A stretch of DNA of 64,000 bases from Lactococcus garvieae (GCF_016758115.1 NZ_WIVG01000002.1:1-64000); one strand, 5' to 3'; counted from the first letter of the stretch, positions 8,035 through 18,118 are shown. A program made the numbers and translations. The notes: generated from the sequence alone by a model not told the origin.

Positions 8035-8049
8035 AATTTTCTGACTATT
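8035..8049 (+). promoter_or_regulatory. CodY box upstream of codY
   Basis: AATTTTCTGACTATT matches the consensus AATTTTCWGAAAATT at 13 of 15 positions and lies five bases before the -35 element of the codY promoter, a good place for autorepression. Confidence 0.7.
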
Positions 8050-8053
8050 GCTG

Positions 8054-8082
8054 TTGTTTTTTGAATTTTTTTGTGCTATAAT
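8054..8082 (+). promoter_or_regulatory. codY promoter
   Basis: TTGTTT at 8054-8059 and TATAAT at 8077-8082 are spaced by 17 bases, with a TGC extended -10 element directly before TATAAT. Confidence 0.8.
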
Positions 8083-8125
8083 CTGTTAAGAGTTTATTTA
8101 GAAAATAATATAATAGGAGAAAACC

Positions 8126-8917
8126 GTGGCTACATTATTAGAAAAAACCCGCAAAATTACGTCAGTTCTGCAAGATGGTGTGACTGACCTAAAGCAGGAT
8201 TTACCTTATGACAACATGACGGAGCGTTTAGCCAACGTTATCGACTGTAATGCTTGTATTATTGATACAAAAGGAAAACTTTTAGGCTTTTCACTACCAT
8301 ATGAAGTTAACAATGACCGCGTTAATGAACTTTTCTATGTAGAAAAGCATTTGCCAGAAGATTATGCACGTGCGGCTATTCGTATTTATGATACCTTAGC
8401 AAACATCACAATCAATGAGCCATTGTCAATATTTCCTGCAGAACTTTTAGGAGAATATCCTAATGGTTTGACAACATGTGCTCCTATCTATGGTAGTGGC
8501 ATGCGTTTAGGAACGTTTATCCTTTGGCGTACAGATGGAAAATTCGATGATGATGACCTTGTTCTTGCAGAGCTTGCAACAACAGTTATCGGAGTTCAAC
8601 TTTCTAACCTTAAGCTTGAACAAATGGAAGATAATATTCGTAAAGATACCATGGCGAATATGGCTGTTAACACACTTTCTTATTCAGAGATGAAAGCGGT
8701 TAAAGCGATTCTTGAAGAACTTGATGGTGAAGAAGGACATGTTATTGCATCAGTAATTGCTGATAAGATTGGAATCACTCGTTCAGTTATTGTTAACGCA
8801 CTCCGTAAGCTTGAATCTGCAGGTGTTATTGAAAGTCGTTCATTAGGCATGAAAGGAACTTATCTTAAAGTTCTGAATCAAGGTCTCTTTACAAAACTTG
8901 AAGGTCGTAATTTCTAA
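8126..8917 (+). CDS. codY: GTP/branched-chain amino acid sensing repressor CodY
   Basis: This 263-residue global regulator of nitrogen metabolism in low-GC Gram-positives has an N-terminal GAF domain that binds isoleucine, leucine or valine (about residues 1-155), a linker helix, and a C-terminal winged helix-turn-helix (about 190-260; [38 protein letters not shown]) that binds CodY boxes. The GTG start has TAGGAG upstream. A near-consensus CodY box at its own promoter suggests autoregulation, as known in L. lactis. It is monocistronic, ending in a strong terminator. Confidence 0.97.
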   Translation: MATLLEKTRKITSVLQDGVTDLKQDLPYDNMTERLANVIDCNACIIDTKGKLLGFSLPYEVNNDRVNELFYVEKHLPEDYARAAIRIYDTLANITINEPLSIFPAELLGEYPNGLTTCAPIYGSGMRLGTFILWRTDGKFDDDDLVLAELATTVIGVQLSNLKLEQMEDNIRKDTMANMAVNTLSYSEMKAVKAILEELDGEEGHVIASVIADKIGITRSVIVNALRKLESAGVIESRSLGMKGTYLKVLNQGLFTKLEGRNF

Positions 8918-8976
8918 AGACAGTTTATAGTTGGGGAAAACTTTTGGGAAAGAAGTTTATCTCAAAATATCTGAAG

Positions 8977-9005
8977 AGGAACCGCAGGAAAGCGGTTCCT
9001 TTTTA
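8977..9005 (+). terminator. codY terminator
   Basis: A perfect 9-bp stem (8977-8985 with 8992-9000) and a 6-base loop are followed by five T. Confidence 0.9.
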
Positions 9006-9093
9006 ATGGGTCAGTTGTGCAGTAAAAATAACTTTATAAAGCATTGTGAAAATGGGCAGTAAAGCCTAGCTGTATCAGTTTTTTTAGAAATTT

Positions 9094-9101
9094 GCTATAA
9101 T
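9094..9101 (+). promoter_or_regulatory. Extended -10 of gatCAB operon
   Basis: The GCTATAAT stretch (TATAAT at 9096-9101) has a TGC extension and lies 36 bases before the gatC start. The matching -35 region is weak (TATCAG at 9073-9078 at most). Confidence 0.5.
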
Positions 9102-9137
9102 TGAGAATGAAAATCTTTAATAGTTAGGGAAAATAAC

Positions 9138-9443
9138 ATGAGCAAGATTACAAAAGAGCAAGTGGAGCATGTGGCAGCATTGTCAAAGCTCAAATTTGAG
9201 GAAGACGAAATTGATGCTGTGACGAATCAGTTGGGTAAAATCATTGAAATGGTTGAACAGTTGGAGGAAGTAAATACAGAAAATGTAGAGTTTACGATGA
9301 GCGTTGCGGACAACTTAAACCGCATGCGTGAAGATATTGCTGTAGCAGGTGATAATCGTGACGAACTCATGCGAAATGTACCTACGAAACAAGACGGCTA
9401 TATTAAGGTACCTGCGATGTTGACTGATGGAGGTGATGCGTAA
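9138..9443 (+). CDS. gatC: Asp/Glu-tRNA amidotransferase subunit C
   Basis: GatC (101 residues) wraps around and stabilises GatA in the GatCAB complex, which amidates Glu-tRNA(Gln) and Asp-tRNA(Asn). The family pattern is clear: [17 protein letters not shown] near the start, a central helix and the C-terminal [22 protein letters not shown] precedes the ATG. Its TAA shares a base with the gatA start (TAATG). First gene of the gatC-gatA-gatB operon. Confidence 0.96.
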   Translation: MSKITKEQVEHVAALSKLKFEEDEIDAVTNQLGKIIEMVEQLEEVNTENVEFTMSVADNLNRMREDIAVAGDNRDELMRNVPTKQDGYIKVPAMLTDGGDA

Positions 9444-10915
9444 TGGCATTGAATGATAAAACAATTAAAGAGTTGCATGACCTCTTAGTCAAAAAGGAAA
9501 TCTCTGCTGTTGAATTAACACGTGCGACCTTGGAAGATGTGCATGCACGTGAAGCAGCAATGGGAAGTTTTATCTCCGTCTTAGATGAAGAAGCATTAGC
9601 ACAAGCAGCAGCCATTGATGCGCGTGGGATTGATGCAGCAAAACTCACAGACGGTATTCCCTTAGCAGTTAAAGACAATATTGTGACTAAAAATATTGAA
9701 ACTACTGCAGCAAGCAAGATTTTATCAGGGTTTATTCCGCCTTATGATGCGACTGTCGTTGAAAAACTTTATGACAATGGCATGATTATTATTGGTAAAG
9801 CAAACATGGATGAATTTGCAATGGGGGGCTCAGGGGAAACATCCTTCGTAAAACCGACTCGTAATGCATGGGATCAAACAAAAGTTCCTGGAGGTTCATC
9901 TTCGGGATCAGCCAGTGCTGTTGCAAGTGGACAGGTCCGCCTGTCATTAGGCTCAGATACGGGCGGTTCGATTCGTCAGCCGGCTTCTTTCAGTGGTATC
10001 GTGGGTCTGAAACCAACTTATGGACGTGTGTCTCGTTATGGTTTGATTGCTTTTTCTAGTTCACTTGACCAAATTGGTCCGTTTTCAGCCACTGTTGAAG
10101 AAAATGCACAACTTTTAAATGTTATCTCTGGTAGTGATGCCAAGGATGCTACAAGTTCAGAGCTTGCTGTACCTGATTTCACCTCAAAAATTGGTCAAGA
10201 CATCAAAGGAATGAAGATTGCTTTGCCTAAAGAGTATTTTGGCGAAGGGATTGACTCAGCAGTTAAAGAGCAAATTATGGCGGCAGCGAAACACTTAGAA
10301 TCTTTAGGGGCTATTGTTGAAGAGGTGAGTTTGCCACATAGTAAGTATGGAGTAGCTGTTTACTACATCATTGCTTCTTCAGAAGCTAGCTCAAACCTGC
10401 AACGTTTCGATGGTATCCGCTATGGTTATCGTGCAGAGCATATCGAAAATCTTGAGGATGTCTATGTGAAATCACGTTCAGAAGGCTTTGGCGATGAGGT
10501 CAAACGCCGTATCATGCTGGGGACATTTAGTCTTTCTGCAGGTGCCTATGACAAGCACTTTAAAAAGGCTGGACAAGTGCGTACACTGATTATTGAAGAC
10601 TTTAATAAAGTATTTGCGGATTATGATTTGATTCTTGGCCCAACGGCTCCAACAGTTGCCTTTGGCTTCGATGAAAAATCAAAAGATCCTGTTCAAATGT
10701 ATCTCTCAGATATCCTCACAATTCCGGTCAACCTTGCGGGATTACCAGGGATTTCGATTCCAGCAGGCTATGTTGAAGGTCTACCTGTTGGGATGCAATT
10801 GATTGGTAAGCGTTACGATGAAGAAACAATTTATCAAGTCGCAGCAGCATTTGAAGCAACGACAGATCATCATAAGAAAAAACCAATTATCTTTACAGAA
10901 GGAGGGGCAAAATAA
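9443..10915 (+). CDS. gatA: Asp/Glu-tRNA amidotransferase subunit A
   Basis: This amidase-signature enzyme (490 residues) hydrolyses glutamine to supply ammonia to GatB for tRNA-bound Glu or Asp. The Ser-cisSer-Lys catalytic set is visible: Lys in PLAVKDNI, and the Gly/Ser-rich [15 protein letters not shown] and [15 protein letters not shown] segments. Length is normal. It is coupled to gatC by a one-base overlap, and GGAGGTGATG near the end of gatC is its ribosome binding site. Confidence 0.97.
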   Translation: MALNDKTIKELHDLLVKKEISAVELTRATLEDVHAREAAMGSFISVLDEEALAQAAAIDARGIDAAKLTDGIPLAVKDNIVTKNIETTAASKILSGFIPPYDATVVEKLYDNGMIIIGKANMDEFAMGGSGETSFVKPTRNAWDQTKVPGGSSSGSASAVASGQVRLSLGSDTGGSIRQPASFSGIVGLKPTYGRVSRYGLIAFSSSLDQIGPFSATVEENAQLLNVISGSDAKDATSSELAVPDFTSKIGQDIKGMKIALPKEYFGEGIDSAVKEQIMAAAKHLESLGAIVEEVSLPHSKYGVAVYYIIASSEASSNLQRFDGIRYGYRAEHIENLEDVYVKSRSEGFGDEVKRRIMLGTFSLSAGAYDKHFKKAGQVRTLIIEDFNKVFADYDLILGPTAPTVAFGFDEKSKDPVQMYLSDILTIPVNLAGLPGISIPAGYVEGLPVGMQLIGKRYDEETIYQVAAAFEATTDHHKKKPIIFTEGGAK

Positions 10916-10916
10916 G

Positions 10917-12350
10917 ATGAACTTTGAAGCAGTCATTGGACTTGAAGTCCACGTTGAGCTAAACACGAACTCAAAAATTTACAGCCCAACTCCAGCTGAA
11001 TTTGGCTCTGAACCAAATGTGAATACCAATGTTATTGATTGGGCAATGCCTGGTGTTTTGCCGACTTTGAATAAAGGCGTTGTCGTTGCAGGGATGAAAG
11101 CTTCTCTTGCCATGAATATGTCAATTCAAAAGAGTATGCATTTTGATCGTAAAAATTATTTTTACCCTGACAATCCTAAAGCTTACCAAATTTCACAAGC
11201 GGATGAACCTATCGGTTACAATGGCTCTATTGAAATTGAACTTGAAGACGGTACAAAATCGACTATACGTATTGAGCGAGCGCATATTGAAGAAGATGCC
11301 GGTAAAAATACGCACGGAACTGATGGCTACTCTTATGTTGACTTGAACCGTCAAGGGGTGCCATTGATTGAGATTGTTTCTGAGCCAGATATGCGTAGCG
11401 CTGATGAAGCTTATGCTTATCTGACAGCCTTACGTGAGTTGATTCTCTACACAGGTATTTCTGATGTAAAGATGGAAGAAGGCTCAATGCGTTGTGATGC
11501 CAATATTTCATTGCGTCCTTATGGTCAAGAAGAGTTTGGTGTTAAAACAGAAGTGAAAAACATGAACTCTTTCAGTAATGTGAAGAAAGCCTTAGCCTTC
11601 GAAATTGAGCGTCAAGCGAAGATTCTTCGTGCTGGTGGTGAAATTCGTCAAGAAACACGCCGTTTTGATGATAAAACAGGTGAAACTATCTTGATGCGTG
11701 TTAAAGAGGGGGCTTCGGATTACCGTTATTTCCCTGAGCCAGATTTGCCACGTATTGAAATTTCTGAAGCTTGGGTTGACGAAGTTCGTGCAGAACTTCC
11801 TGAGTTCGCAGCAGCGCGTCGTGTGCGTTATGTAGAGGAAATGGGTCTCAGTGAATATGATGCACGCCAGTTGACAGGATCAAAAGATGTCTCTGACTTC
11901 TTTGAAGCAGCTGTTAAATGTGGTGGTGATGCCAAATTGGTATCCAACTGGCTTCAAGGGGAAGTTGCACAATACTTGAATACAGCACATCTGGAACTTA
12001 AAGATATTCAATTAACCCCAGAAAATCTCACAGAAATGTTGCGTCTGATTGCGGATGGGACAATTTCATCTAAAATTGCGAAGAAAGTCTTCCTCGAATT
12101 AGCTAAAAATGGCGGATCAGCAGAAGCTTTTGTTAAGAAGGCGGGATTGGTTCAAATCTCTGATCCAGCTGTACTCTTGCCAATCATTCATGAAGTCTTT
12201 GCTAAAAACGAACAATCTGTTGCAGATTATCGTGGTGGTAAAGAAAATGCAGCTAAAGCTTTAGTTGGTCAGCTGATGAAAGCTACAAAAGGACAAGCTA
12301 ATCCGACAGTAGCGCAAAAACTGCTCTATCAAGAATTGGATAAAGACTAA
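10917..12350 (+). CDS. gatB: Asp/Glu-tRNA amidotransferase subunit B
   Basis: GatB (477 residues) binds the misacylated tRNA and carries the kinase/transamidase site. The start [16 protein letters not shown], the [12 protein letters not shown] motif, [22 protein letters not shown] and the C-terminal YqeY-like helical domain are all present. The reading frame is open from far inside gatA, but the ATG at 10917, two bases after the gatA stop and with GGAGGGG upstream, gives the family start. Confidence 0.97.
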   Translation: MNFEAVIGLEVHVELNTNSKIYSPTPAEFGSEPNVNTNVIDWAMPGVLPTLNKGVVVAGMKASLAMNMSIQKSMHFDRKNYFYPDNPKAYQISQADEPIGYNGSIEIELEDGTKSTIRIERAHIEEDAGKNTHGTDGYSYVDLNRQGVPLIEIVSEPDMRSADEAYAYLTALRELILYTGISDVKMEEGSMRCDANISLRPYGQEEFGVKTEVKNMNSFSNVKKALAFEIERQAKILRAGGEIRQETRRFDDKTGETILMRVKEGASDYRYFPEPDLPRIEISEAWVDEVRAELPEFAAARRVRYVEEMGLSEYDARQLTGSKDVSDFFEAAVKCGGDAKLVSNWLQGEVAQYLNTAHLELKDIQLTPENLTEMLRLIADGTISSKIAKKVFLELAKNGGSAEAFVKKAGLVQISDPAVLLPIIHEVFAKNEQSVADYRGGKENAAKALVGQLMKATKGQANPTVAQKLLYQELDKD

Positions 12351-12352
12351 TA

Positions 12353-12382
12353 AAAAAATCGTTCAAGGAAGAACGATTTTTT
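12353..12382. terminator. Bidirectional terminator between gatB and MATE gene
   Basis: A 12-bp perfect inverted repeat (12353-12364 with 12371-12382) is flanked by A-runs and T-runs, so it can serve both converging transcripts. The stop codon of the MATE gene lies inside it. Confidence 0.9.
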
Positions 12383-13718
12383 CTTGTGTATTTTCTCGGG
12401 TAAAGCGACGAACCATCCGAATAGTTGTAGGGATTAAAATAGCGGTTGATCCCATCCAAGCAGCAGGATTAGATGAAATGATCACGGTATAATTTAATAG
12501 ATTAACACCGATGATAGCCACTGCGGCACGCATAACTAGCTCTGCCACACCACAAATCGTCGGAATGCGCGCATTGCCCAATCCCTGTAGTGTTGAGCGC
12601 GTGACAAAGAGAATAGCAAGTAGCCAGTAGAAGCCACCATTTACAATATAATAATGTCTAGCCATATCGATAACAGCAGTTTGGTTTGGTGAGATAAAAG
12701 CAGTAGTGAAGTAGTAGTTCAAGCTTACTAAAAGAATGGCAAAGCCAATCGCCCAAGAAACAGCAATGAGTAGAGCTTGGAAAAGCCCTTGATTTATTCG
12801 TCGATATTGTTTTGCACCATAGTTTTGGGCTCCAAAGGTAGCCATGGCAAGCCCAATAGACATCATTGGCAGCATCGCGATTTGATCAATCTTAGAAACA
12901 ATAGCTTGAGTGGCGACAGCATTTGTTCCCATAGTGTTAAGCGCTACTTGAAGCGTAATAGAGCCAATGGCGATAATACTAGATTGAAATCCCATGGGGA
13001 TGCTTAAGCGCGCATGTGTACGTATTTCTTGTGCATTGTAAGCAAGGAGTTTGCGATTAAGATGTAACTCAGGCACCTTGCGTTTAATGTGTAAAACCAG
13101 ATAGAGTACAGAGATACATTGGGCCAAAATCGTAGCTGCACTTGCCCCTGCTAAGCCTAAATGGAGAACGAGGATTGCGAAATACTCAAAGCTTATATTT
13201 AAAATACTGGCGACGATAAGTGCATAGAGTGGTGTCTTGGAATCACCTAAGGCACGGAGCGCATTTGAATAATAAGCATATAGTGTGGTCGCTGTAAGTC
13301 CACCTAGCATAATACTCAAAAAAGTATGTGCACCTTCGTAAATCTCAGCAGGAGTTTGCATGAGTTGGAGCAATTGCCCCACAAATAGGACCGATAAGAC
13401 ACTGAGCAAGAGCGAGATAGCTATCGTAAAATACAGCCCTGTCACAAAGGACTTTTTGACAGCATGTGCATCTTTGGCACCAAAGCGTTGCGCAGTAATA
13501 ATCGTGAGTCCAGCGGTCATGCCCTGAGCAAAACCAACAATTAAAAAGTTGATGGATCCTGTAGCCCCTACAGAAGCAAGGGCATTTTTCCCTAAAGTTT
13601 GACCAACGATTAGTGTATCTGCAGTATTATAGAGCACTTGAAAAAAGTTTCCCAAGAGCAAGGGGAGGGTGAAGGTAATTAAACCTTTGAGGATGTTTCC
13701 TTTTGTTAAATCTTTCAT
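12363..13718 (-). CDS. MATE family efflux transporter
   Basis: This 451-residue polytopic protein has 12 predicted membrane segments in two MatE repeats. The first repeat begins at TLPLLLGNFFQVLYNTADTLIVGQ and includes the AQRFGAKD loop. The second has the corresponding SIPMGFQSSIIAIGSITLQ and FGAQNYGAKQYRRI segments. Such proteins export cationic drugs or metabolites using Na+ or H+ gradients; the substrate here is unknown. Monocistronic on the minus strand, converging on gatB. Confidence 0.93.
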   Translation of the reverse strand: MKDLTKGNILKGLITFTLPLLLGNFFQVLYNTADTLIVGQTLGKNALASVGATGSINFLIVGFAQGMTAGLTIITAQRFGAKDAHAVKKSFVTGLYFTIAISLLLSVLSVLFVGQLLQLMQTPAEIYEGAHTFLSIMLGGLTATTLYAYYSNALRALGDSKTPLYALIVASILNISFEYFAILVLHLGLAGASAATILAQCISVLYLVLHIKRKVPELHLNRKLLAYNAQEIRTHARLSIPMGFQSSIIAIGSITLQVALNTMGTNAVATQAIVSKIDQIAMLPMMSIGLAMATFGAQNYGAKQYRRINQGLFQALLIAVSWAIGFAILLVSLNYYFTTAFISPNQTAVIDMARHYYIVNGGFYWLLAILFVTRSTLQGLGNARIPTICGVAELVMRAAVAIIGVNLLNYTVIISSNPAAWMGSTAILIPTTIRMVRRFTRENTQEKIVLP

Positions 13719-13849
13719 AATATTCCTAAATTCTTTGCTTTATACATTGTAAACTTTTTATATGTATTAAACAATAATTTATCTGTCTCTTTTAGAATAT
13801 CTTAATTTAGAATAAAAGAAAAGCACCTCAAGGGTGCCAAGAATTAGAA

Positions 13850-14047
13850 TTATTTAGTAACGTTGATTGCTTGAGGTCCGCGTGGGCCTTCTTCAAGATC
13901 AAAGTTCACTTTTTGACCTTCATCAAGTGTTTTGAAGCCATCAGTTTGAATAGCTGAGAAGTGTACAAACACATCGTTGCCTTCTTCAGTTGTAATGAAG
14001 CCAAAACCTTTAGTAGCGTTAAACCATTTTACAGTTCCTTGTGCCAT
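13850..14047 (-). CDS. Cold-shock protein, CspA/CspB family
   Basis: This 65-residue OB-fold nucleic acid chaperone has the RNA-binding motifs KGFGFI (RNP1) and VFVHF (RNP2), and the start [10 protein letters not shown]. The frame is open further upstream, but the start is fixed by GAAAGGATG shortly before the ATG and by the family length. The leader of about 100 bases between the divergent gene and this start is compatible with the long untranslated leaders of cold-shock genes. Confidence 0.96.
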   Translation of the reverse strand: MAQGTVKWFNATKGFGFITTEEGNDVFVHFSAIQTDGFKTLDEGQKVNFDLEEGPRGPQAINVTK

Positions 14048-14159
14048 TTGAATACATCCTTTCTTTAGTTTGGTAAATCTTATCGTCGGAAAGCGTGTAA
14101 CAAAAAAGCACAAACGTTAACTTGAAAAAAACTTACAGCTTTATGATACCATATAAAGT

Positions 14160-14678
14160 ATGGAAAAGAAAGCGCTAATTCGCCAAGAGATGATAAATTT
14201 ACTGAAAAGTTTTGATCTTGCTGATAAAAGCTACCAAAGTCGGAAAATTATTGAAAAATTTCTTGCTTCTGAACAATGGAGAACAGCAAAAGTCGTTGCG
14301 CTCTACATGCCGCAGGAATTTGAATTTGATTTGAAAACTCTTTTTGAACAAAAGGATAAACAAATAGTTATACCCAAGACTTTGCCCAATCGTCACATGA
14401 TGTTCGTAAAATACAATAAAAATGACTTAGAACGCACAAAATTTGGTATACTAGAACCTAAGTCGAACCAAGAAATTGTTCCTGATTTGATTTTAGTCCC
14501 AGGTTTGGCTTGGAATAAAGAGGGATATCGTATTGGTTTTGGGGCAGGATATTATGACCGTTATCTGGCGCATTTTTCTGGTCAGACTGCAAGTCTATAT
14601 TATGATTTCCAGCAAAAAGACTTTAACTCAGAAACTCATGATATACGCATAGGAGACACATTTACTTATGAACATTGA
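14160..14678 (+). CDS. 5-formyltetrahydrofolate cyclo-ligase
   Basis: This enzyme converts 5-formyl-THF to 5,10-methenyl-THF with ATP. The product has 172 residues. Typical features are the start KKALIRQEMINLL, the YMPQEFEFD segment, DLILVPGLAWNKEGYRIGFGAGYYDR and the short C-terminus. No Shine-Dalgarno sequence precedes the ATG, and TACCAT/TATAAA-type -10 candidates (14147-14157) place transcription start at or very near the ATG, so the message may be leaderless. It overlaps the rhomboid gene by 11 bases. Confidence 0.92.
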   Translation: MEKKALIRQEMINLLKSFDLADKSYQSRKIIEKFLASEQWRTAKVVALYMPQEFEFDLKTLFEQKDKQIVIPKTLPNRHMMFVKYNKNDLERTKFGILEPKSNQEIVPDLILVPGLAWNKEGYRIGFGAGYYDRYLAHFSGQTASLYYDFQQKDFNSETHDIRIGDTFTYEH

Positions 14679-15360
14679 CATGATAAAAAAAGACTTTATG
14701 AAGCATAAAGCAACTTATGTTTTATCACTTTTAACAACGATGGTTTGGCTTTACCAATTCTTACGCTATGGTTTAGCTGCAACCTCGGCAATTAATCTTT
14801 TTAATACCGGTGCATTATTTCCACCAGCCATTTTGGTTGATCCGACTCAATTATGGCGACTGGTTACACCAATCTTTGTCCATATCGGATGGACGCACTT
14901 TCTGATGAATACTCTGACACTCTTTTTTATTGGACGTCAGGTTGAAGCTGTATTTGGTAGCCTTAATTTCAGTTTGATATATATTCTTTCAGGAATTTTT
15001 GGGAATGCGGCAACCTTTATTTTTTCACCAAACTCCTTATCTGCGGGCGCTTCAACCTCTATCCTTGGTCTTTTTGCAGCGATTGCAGGAATTGGCTTTT
15101 TTACTGGACATCCTTTGCTCAAACAGATTGGAAAGACTTTCACTGTTCTAATTGCCATCAATCTCTTTTTCAATTTGTTTAATTTAAGTACAGTAAACAT
15201 TTGGTCCCATCTCGGTGGTGCGGTAGGAGGCCTGCTTTTGGCGCCTGTATTTCCACCTAAGTATTTTAAAAATTCTGTACCGATGCAGAATCGCATTTTA
15301 TCGGGGGTAACAGTTGTGATTCTTTTTATGGTATTTCTTATTTTACCATTCATAAAATAA
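14668..15360 (+). CDS. Rhomboid family intramembrane serine protease
   Basis: This 230-residue protein has six or seven membrane segments. The catalytic dyad is Ser129 in the GASTS motif and His181 in SHLGGAVGG, with the HFLMN motif (around residue 77) that lines the active site. Rhomboids cut transmembrane substrates; the target here is unknown. Its start lies within the end of the 5-FCL gene, with AGGAGA about 11 bases upstream. The same pair is found together in B. subtilis (yqgN-gluP), which supports the calls. Confidence 0.93.
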   Translation: MNIDMIKKDFMKHKATYVLSLLTTMVWLYQFLRYGLAATSAINLFNTGALFPPAILVDPTQLWRLVTPIFVHIGWTHFLMNTLTLFFIGRQVEAVFGSLNFSLIYILSGIFGNAATFIFSPNSLSAGASTSILGLFAAIAGIGFFTGHPLLKQIGKTFTVLIAINLFFNLFNLSTVNIWSHLGGAVGGLLLAPVFPPKYFKNSVPMQNRILSGVTVVILFMVFLILPFIK

Positions 15361-15396
15361 GTCCCCCAAAATTGAAAAAAGTAATGAGGAAGAGCT

Positions 15397-15849
15397 ATGA
15401 AAACACGTGGATTTGAAATTGTAAGTAAATATGAAAATGCTGGACTTGAATTGCCAGTACGCGCAACGAAACAAGCTGCAGGTTATGACCTGTCTGTGGC
15501 CGAAAAGCTTGTTATACAGCCGGGGGAAATCAAGTTAGTACCAACAGGACTTAAAGCCTATATGCAAGCTGGAGAGGTGCTCTATCTTTACGATCGTTCA
15601 TCAAATCCACGCAAAAAAGGTTTGATTCTGATTAATTCAGTTGGTGTTATTGACGGTGATTATTATAATAATCCAAGTAATGAAGGCGAGATATTTGCTC
15701 AGATGAAGAACATCACTGAGTCAGAAGTTGTTTTGGAAAAGGGAGAAAGAATTGTTCAAGCGGTCTTTATGCCTTTCTTAGTTGCTGATGGCGATGAGGA
15801 AACACTTAAGACCACACGTACAGGCGGTTTTGGCTCCACAGGTCACTAA
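15397..15849 (+). CDS. dut: dUTP diphosphatase
   Basis: This trimeric dUTPase (150 residues) lowers dUTP and supplies dUMP. The five family motifs are visible: AAGYDLSV, DRSSNPRKKGL, GVIDGDYYNN, ERIVQAVFMPF and RTGGFGSTGH. The RSSNPRKKGL form of motif 2 is the variant common in Lactococcus and in phages of Gram-positives. GAGGAAGAG precedes the ATG. Confidence 0.95.
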   Translation: MKTRGFEIVSKYENAGLELPVRATKQAAGYDLSVAEKLVIQPGEIKLVPTGLKAYMQAGEVLYLYDRSSNPRKKGLILINSVGVIDGDYYNNPSNEGEIFAQMKNITESEVVLEKGERIVQAVFMPFLVADGDEETLKTTRTGGFGSTGH

Positions 15850-16268
15850 TGAAGAGGCTCAAAAGCTATCGATTGGAGATAGAGTTTTTGTGTTATAATG
15901 GTAAAATGGATTTGTTATGCAATATTTGCTTGAAAGACTTACACTCGTAACTGGAAAAGTTTTCAGCCATCGAGCGTTTTTTTGCGGAAAAATCAAAAAG
16001 TTATCCGTCTGTGCCAAATCTTGATGCCTTGCTCAAGTATAAGCAAGTTCCTTTTGCTAAAGGCTTAAAAAATATAAGAGTTAGCTGGTGATAATAGTTT
16101 AACTTCTGATTGGAGACAGTGAGTCAGAGGCAGGATAAAAAGAAAGACAAAGAGAAGTATTGAAGGTACTTTCGCTAGGATATCCGTAAGGGGAAGTCAA
16201 GTAGAGTTGTTTTTTCTATGTTTAAATAAATAAAACGAGAGAATAAAAAAAACAGAAAGGAAGATAGC
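15850..16268. other. Interval with possible decayed ORF and promoter
   Basis: TATAAT at 15894-15899 precedes an ATG at 15906 that opens a 62-codon frame to a TGA at 16089-16091, interrupted by an in-frame TAA at codon 15. The part after the stop reads like real protein (LEKFSAIERFFAEKSKSY and onward) but matches no family I recognise. From 16092 to 16250 I see only AT-rich sequence. Confidence 0.4.
15906..16091 (+). pseudogene. Possible small gene with in-frame stop
   Basis: The 62-codon frame starts MDLLCNICLKDLHS, has TAA at codon 15, and continues without further stops through a charged stretch containing SYPSVPNLDALLKYK and ending in IRVSW. A promoter-like TATAAT lies seven bases upstream of the ATG and there is no good Shine-Dalgarno site. 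It may be a nonsense-mutated small gene or chance. Function unknown. Confidence 0.3.
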
Positions 16269-16877
16269 GTGCCAAAAGAAGTTGATGAATCAAAATTAAA
16301 TTATAATCGTTTTCCCGGTGAGCATGTGATTTCCAATGGTGATATTGTAAAAGTAGGCGGGAAGACTTTTCATTTGGTCTACAATTACCGTGAGGGGTTT
16401 GATGCTGAAAAGTTAGAACAGCGTTTCAGTGATATTTTCGATAAATATGATTATATTGTTGGTGACTGGGGCTTCGAACAGCTGCGATTAAAAGGTTTCT
16501 TTTCAACCAGTAGAAAAAAAATGCAGTCTGAAAATAAAATAGATCGATTAGAAGACTATATTAATGAATACTGTAATTATGGTTGCGCCTATTTTGTTTT
16601 GCGACGTGTACGTTCACAAGATGAAGCATACACATCTGAACGTGTGTTTGAAGATAAACCGCGTCATCCAAAATTTGATAGGCTTCGTCAGCGGAATAAT
16701 CGAAGTAAAGATCGAAACAGTCAGAAAAAACAGAAGAAAAATGAGAAAAAATATTTTGAAATTCGCGATAAATCAACGAAAATCAACAGTAAAATGAATG
16801 AAAATGAGAAAAATGACAAAGTTTCTCATTCTAAATCTAATTTTATAATGCGCGAACGCTCAAAAACAATAAAATAG
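16269..16877 (+). CDS. YutD family protein (DUF1027) with charged tail
   Basis: The product has 202 residues. The first 120 match the YutD/DUF1027 pattern: FHLVYNYREGFDAEKLEQRFSD, then DKYDYIVGDWGFEQLRLKGFF and YINEYCNYGCAYFVLRR. The last 75 residues are a low-complexity K/N/R/S/E-rich tail, probably disordered. The GTG start has AGAAAGGAAG upstream. The family is of unknown function and, as in other Firmicutes, sits next to rlmN. The tail length differs from typical members and may be variable. Confidence 0.85.
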   Translation: MPKEVDESKLNYNRFPGEHVISNGDIVKVGGKTFHLVYNYREGFDAEKLEQRFSDIFDKYDYIVGDWGFEQLRLKGFFSTSRKKMQSENKIDRLEDYINEYCNYGCAYFVLRRVRSQDEAYTSERVFEDKPRHPKFDRLRQRNNRSKDRNSQKKQKKNEKKYFEIRDKSTKINSKMNENEKNDKVSHSKSNFIMRERSKTIK

Positions 16878-16966
16878 ACAAATATCAAAAAGTGTCTAAA
16901 AAACTATTGAATAATATACATAAAAAATGGATTAAGGACTGATTTGCTAAAAATATCGGAGATATA

Positions 16967-18037
16967 ATGGAAAAACAAACAATTTATGGCTTAACACGTG
17001 ATCAGCTGATTGACTGGGCAATCGAAAATGGTGAAAAAAAATTTCGGGCTACACAAGTATGGGATTGGCTTTATAGAAAACGTGTTCAAACTTTTGAGGA
17101 AATGACAAACTTATCGAAGGATTTTATTGCGAAGCTAAAGGCGCACTTTATCATGAATCCTTTGGAACAAGTGGTCGTCCAAGAGTCAGAAGATGGGACG
17201 GTTAAATACCTTTTCATGTTACCAGACAAAATGATGATTGAAACTGTCTTGATGCGCCAATCTTATGGTTTATCTGTATGTGTGACTACACAAGTTGGCT
17301 GCAATATGGGCTGTACTTTTTGCGCCTCTGGTATTCTGAAAAAAGAGCGTGATGTCACAGCTGGGGAGATTGTTGCGCAAATTATGCTGGTTCAAAAATA
17401 TTTTGACGAAAAAGGTCAAGATGAACGTGTATCCCATGTTGTTGTTATGGGAATTGGTGAACCTTTTGACAACTATGTAAACTTGATGAACTTTTTACGC
17501 ATAATCAATGATGACAATGGTTTGGCTATCGGAGCCCGCCATATCACAGTGTCAACTTGTGGTTTCATGCCTGCTAAGATCAAAGAATTTGCTAATGAAA
17601 ATTTACAAGTGAACTTGGCTATTTCTTTACATGCACCAAATAATGCACTGCGTACAAGCTTTATGCGTATTACACGTAATGCTCCCTTGGAGAAACTTTT
17701 TGAAGCTATTGATTACTATACTGAGACGACCAATCGTCGTGTAACTTATGAGTACATCATGCTTTCAGGAGAAAATGACACGCCAGAGATTGCTCAAGAA
17801 TTGGCTGATTTGCTAAAACCAAGAAAGAAACTTGCTTATGTCAACTTGATTCCTTATAATCCAGTTGCAGAGCACATCAGATATGAACGCTCAACACAGG
17901 GTGATACGGCGAAATTTTATGATGTTCTTAAGAAAAATGGAATCAACTGTGTAGTGCGTCAAGAGCATGGTACAGACATTGATGCTGCCTGTGGACAACT
18001 CAGAAGTAAACAGATTAGAAAAAAAGAAGAAAATTAA
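16967..18037 (+). CDS. rlmN: 23S rRNA (A2503-C2)/tRNA (A37-C2) methyltransferase RlmN
   Basis: This radical-SAM enzyme (356 residues) methylates C2 of A2503 in 23S rRNA and A37 of some tRNAs. The cluster-binding CxxxCxxC is at Cys112-Cys116-Cys119 ([11 protein letters not shown]), followed by GIGEPFDNY and the C-terminal ACGQL segment that carries the methyl-bearing cysteine. The N-terminal helical domain ([18 protein letters not shown]) is typical. GGAG lies just upstream of the ATG. Confidence 0.96.
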   Translation: MEKQTIYGLTRDQLIDWAIENGEKKFRATQVWDWLYRKRVQTFEEMTNLSKDFIAKLKAHFIMNPLEQVVVQESEDGTVKYLFMLPDKMMIETVLMRQSYGLSVCVTTQVGCNMGCTFCASGILKKERDVTAGEIVAQIMLVQKYFDEKGQDERVSHVVVMGIGEPFDNYVNLMNFLRIINDDNGLAIGARHITVSTCGFMPAKIKEFANENLQVNLAISLHAPNNALRTSFMRITRNAPLEKLFEAIDYYTETTNRRVTYEYIMLSGENDTPEIAQELADLLKPRKKLAYVNLIPYNPVAEHIRYERSTQGDTAKFYDVLKKNGINCVVRQEHGTDIDAACGQLRSKQIRKKEEN

Positions 18038-18046
18038 ATAAAAATA

Positions 18047-18096
18047 AAAAGGAACCGCTTGCTGCCCTTAACCGTGCTATTGCTGGTTTCTTTTTG
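18047..18096 (+). terminator. Possible terminator after rlmN
   Basis: AAAGGAACC (near 18048-18056) can pair with GGTTTCTTT (near 18086-18094) around an internally structured loop and ends in five T. The stem has one mismatch and a long loop, so it is less certain than the others. Confidence 0.5.
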
Positions 18097-18118
18097 TATA
18101 TTTATTATTAATTATAAA

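Noticed and set aside
14937-15353. Minus-strand frame over the rhomboid gene
   Set aside because: The plus-strand rhomboid gene has clear catalytic motifs; the opposite frame is basic and patternless.
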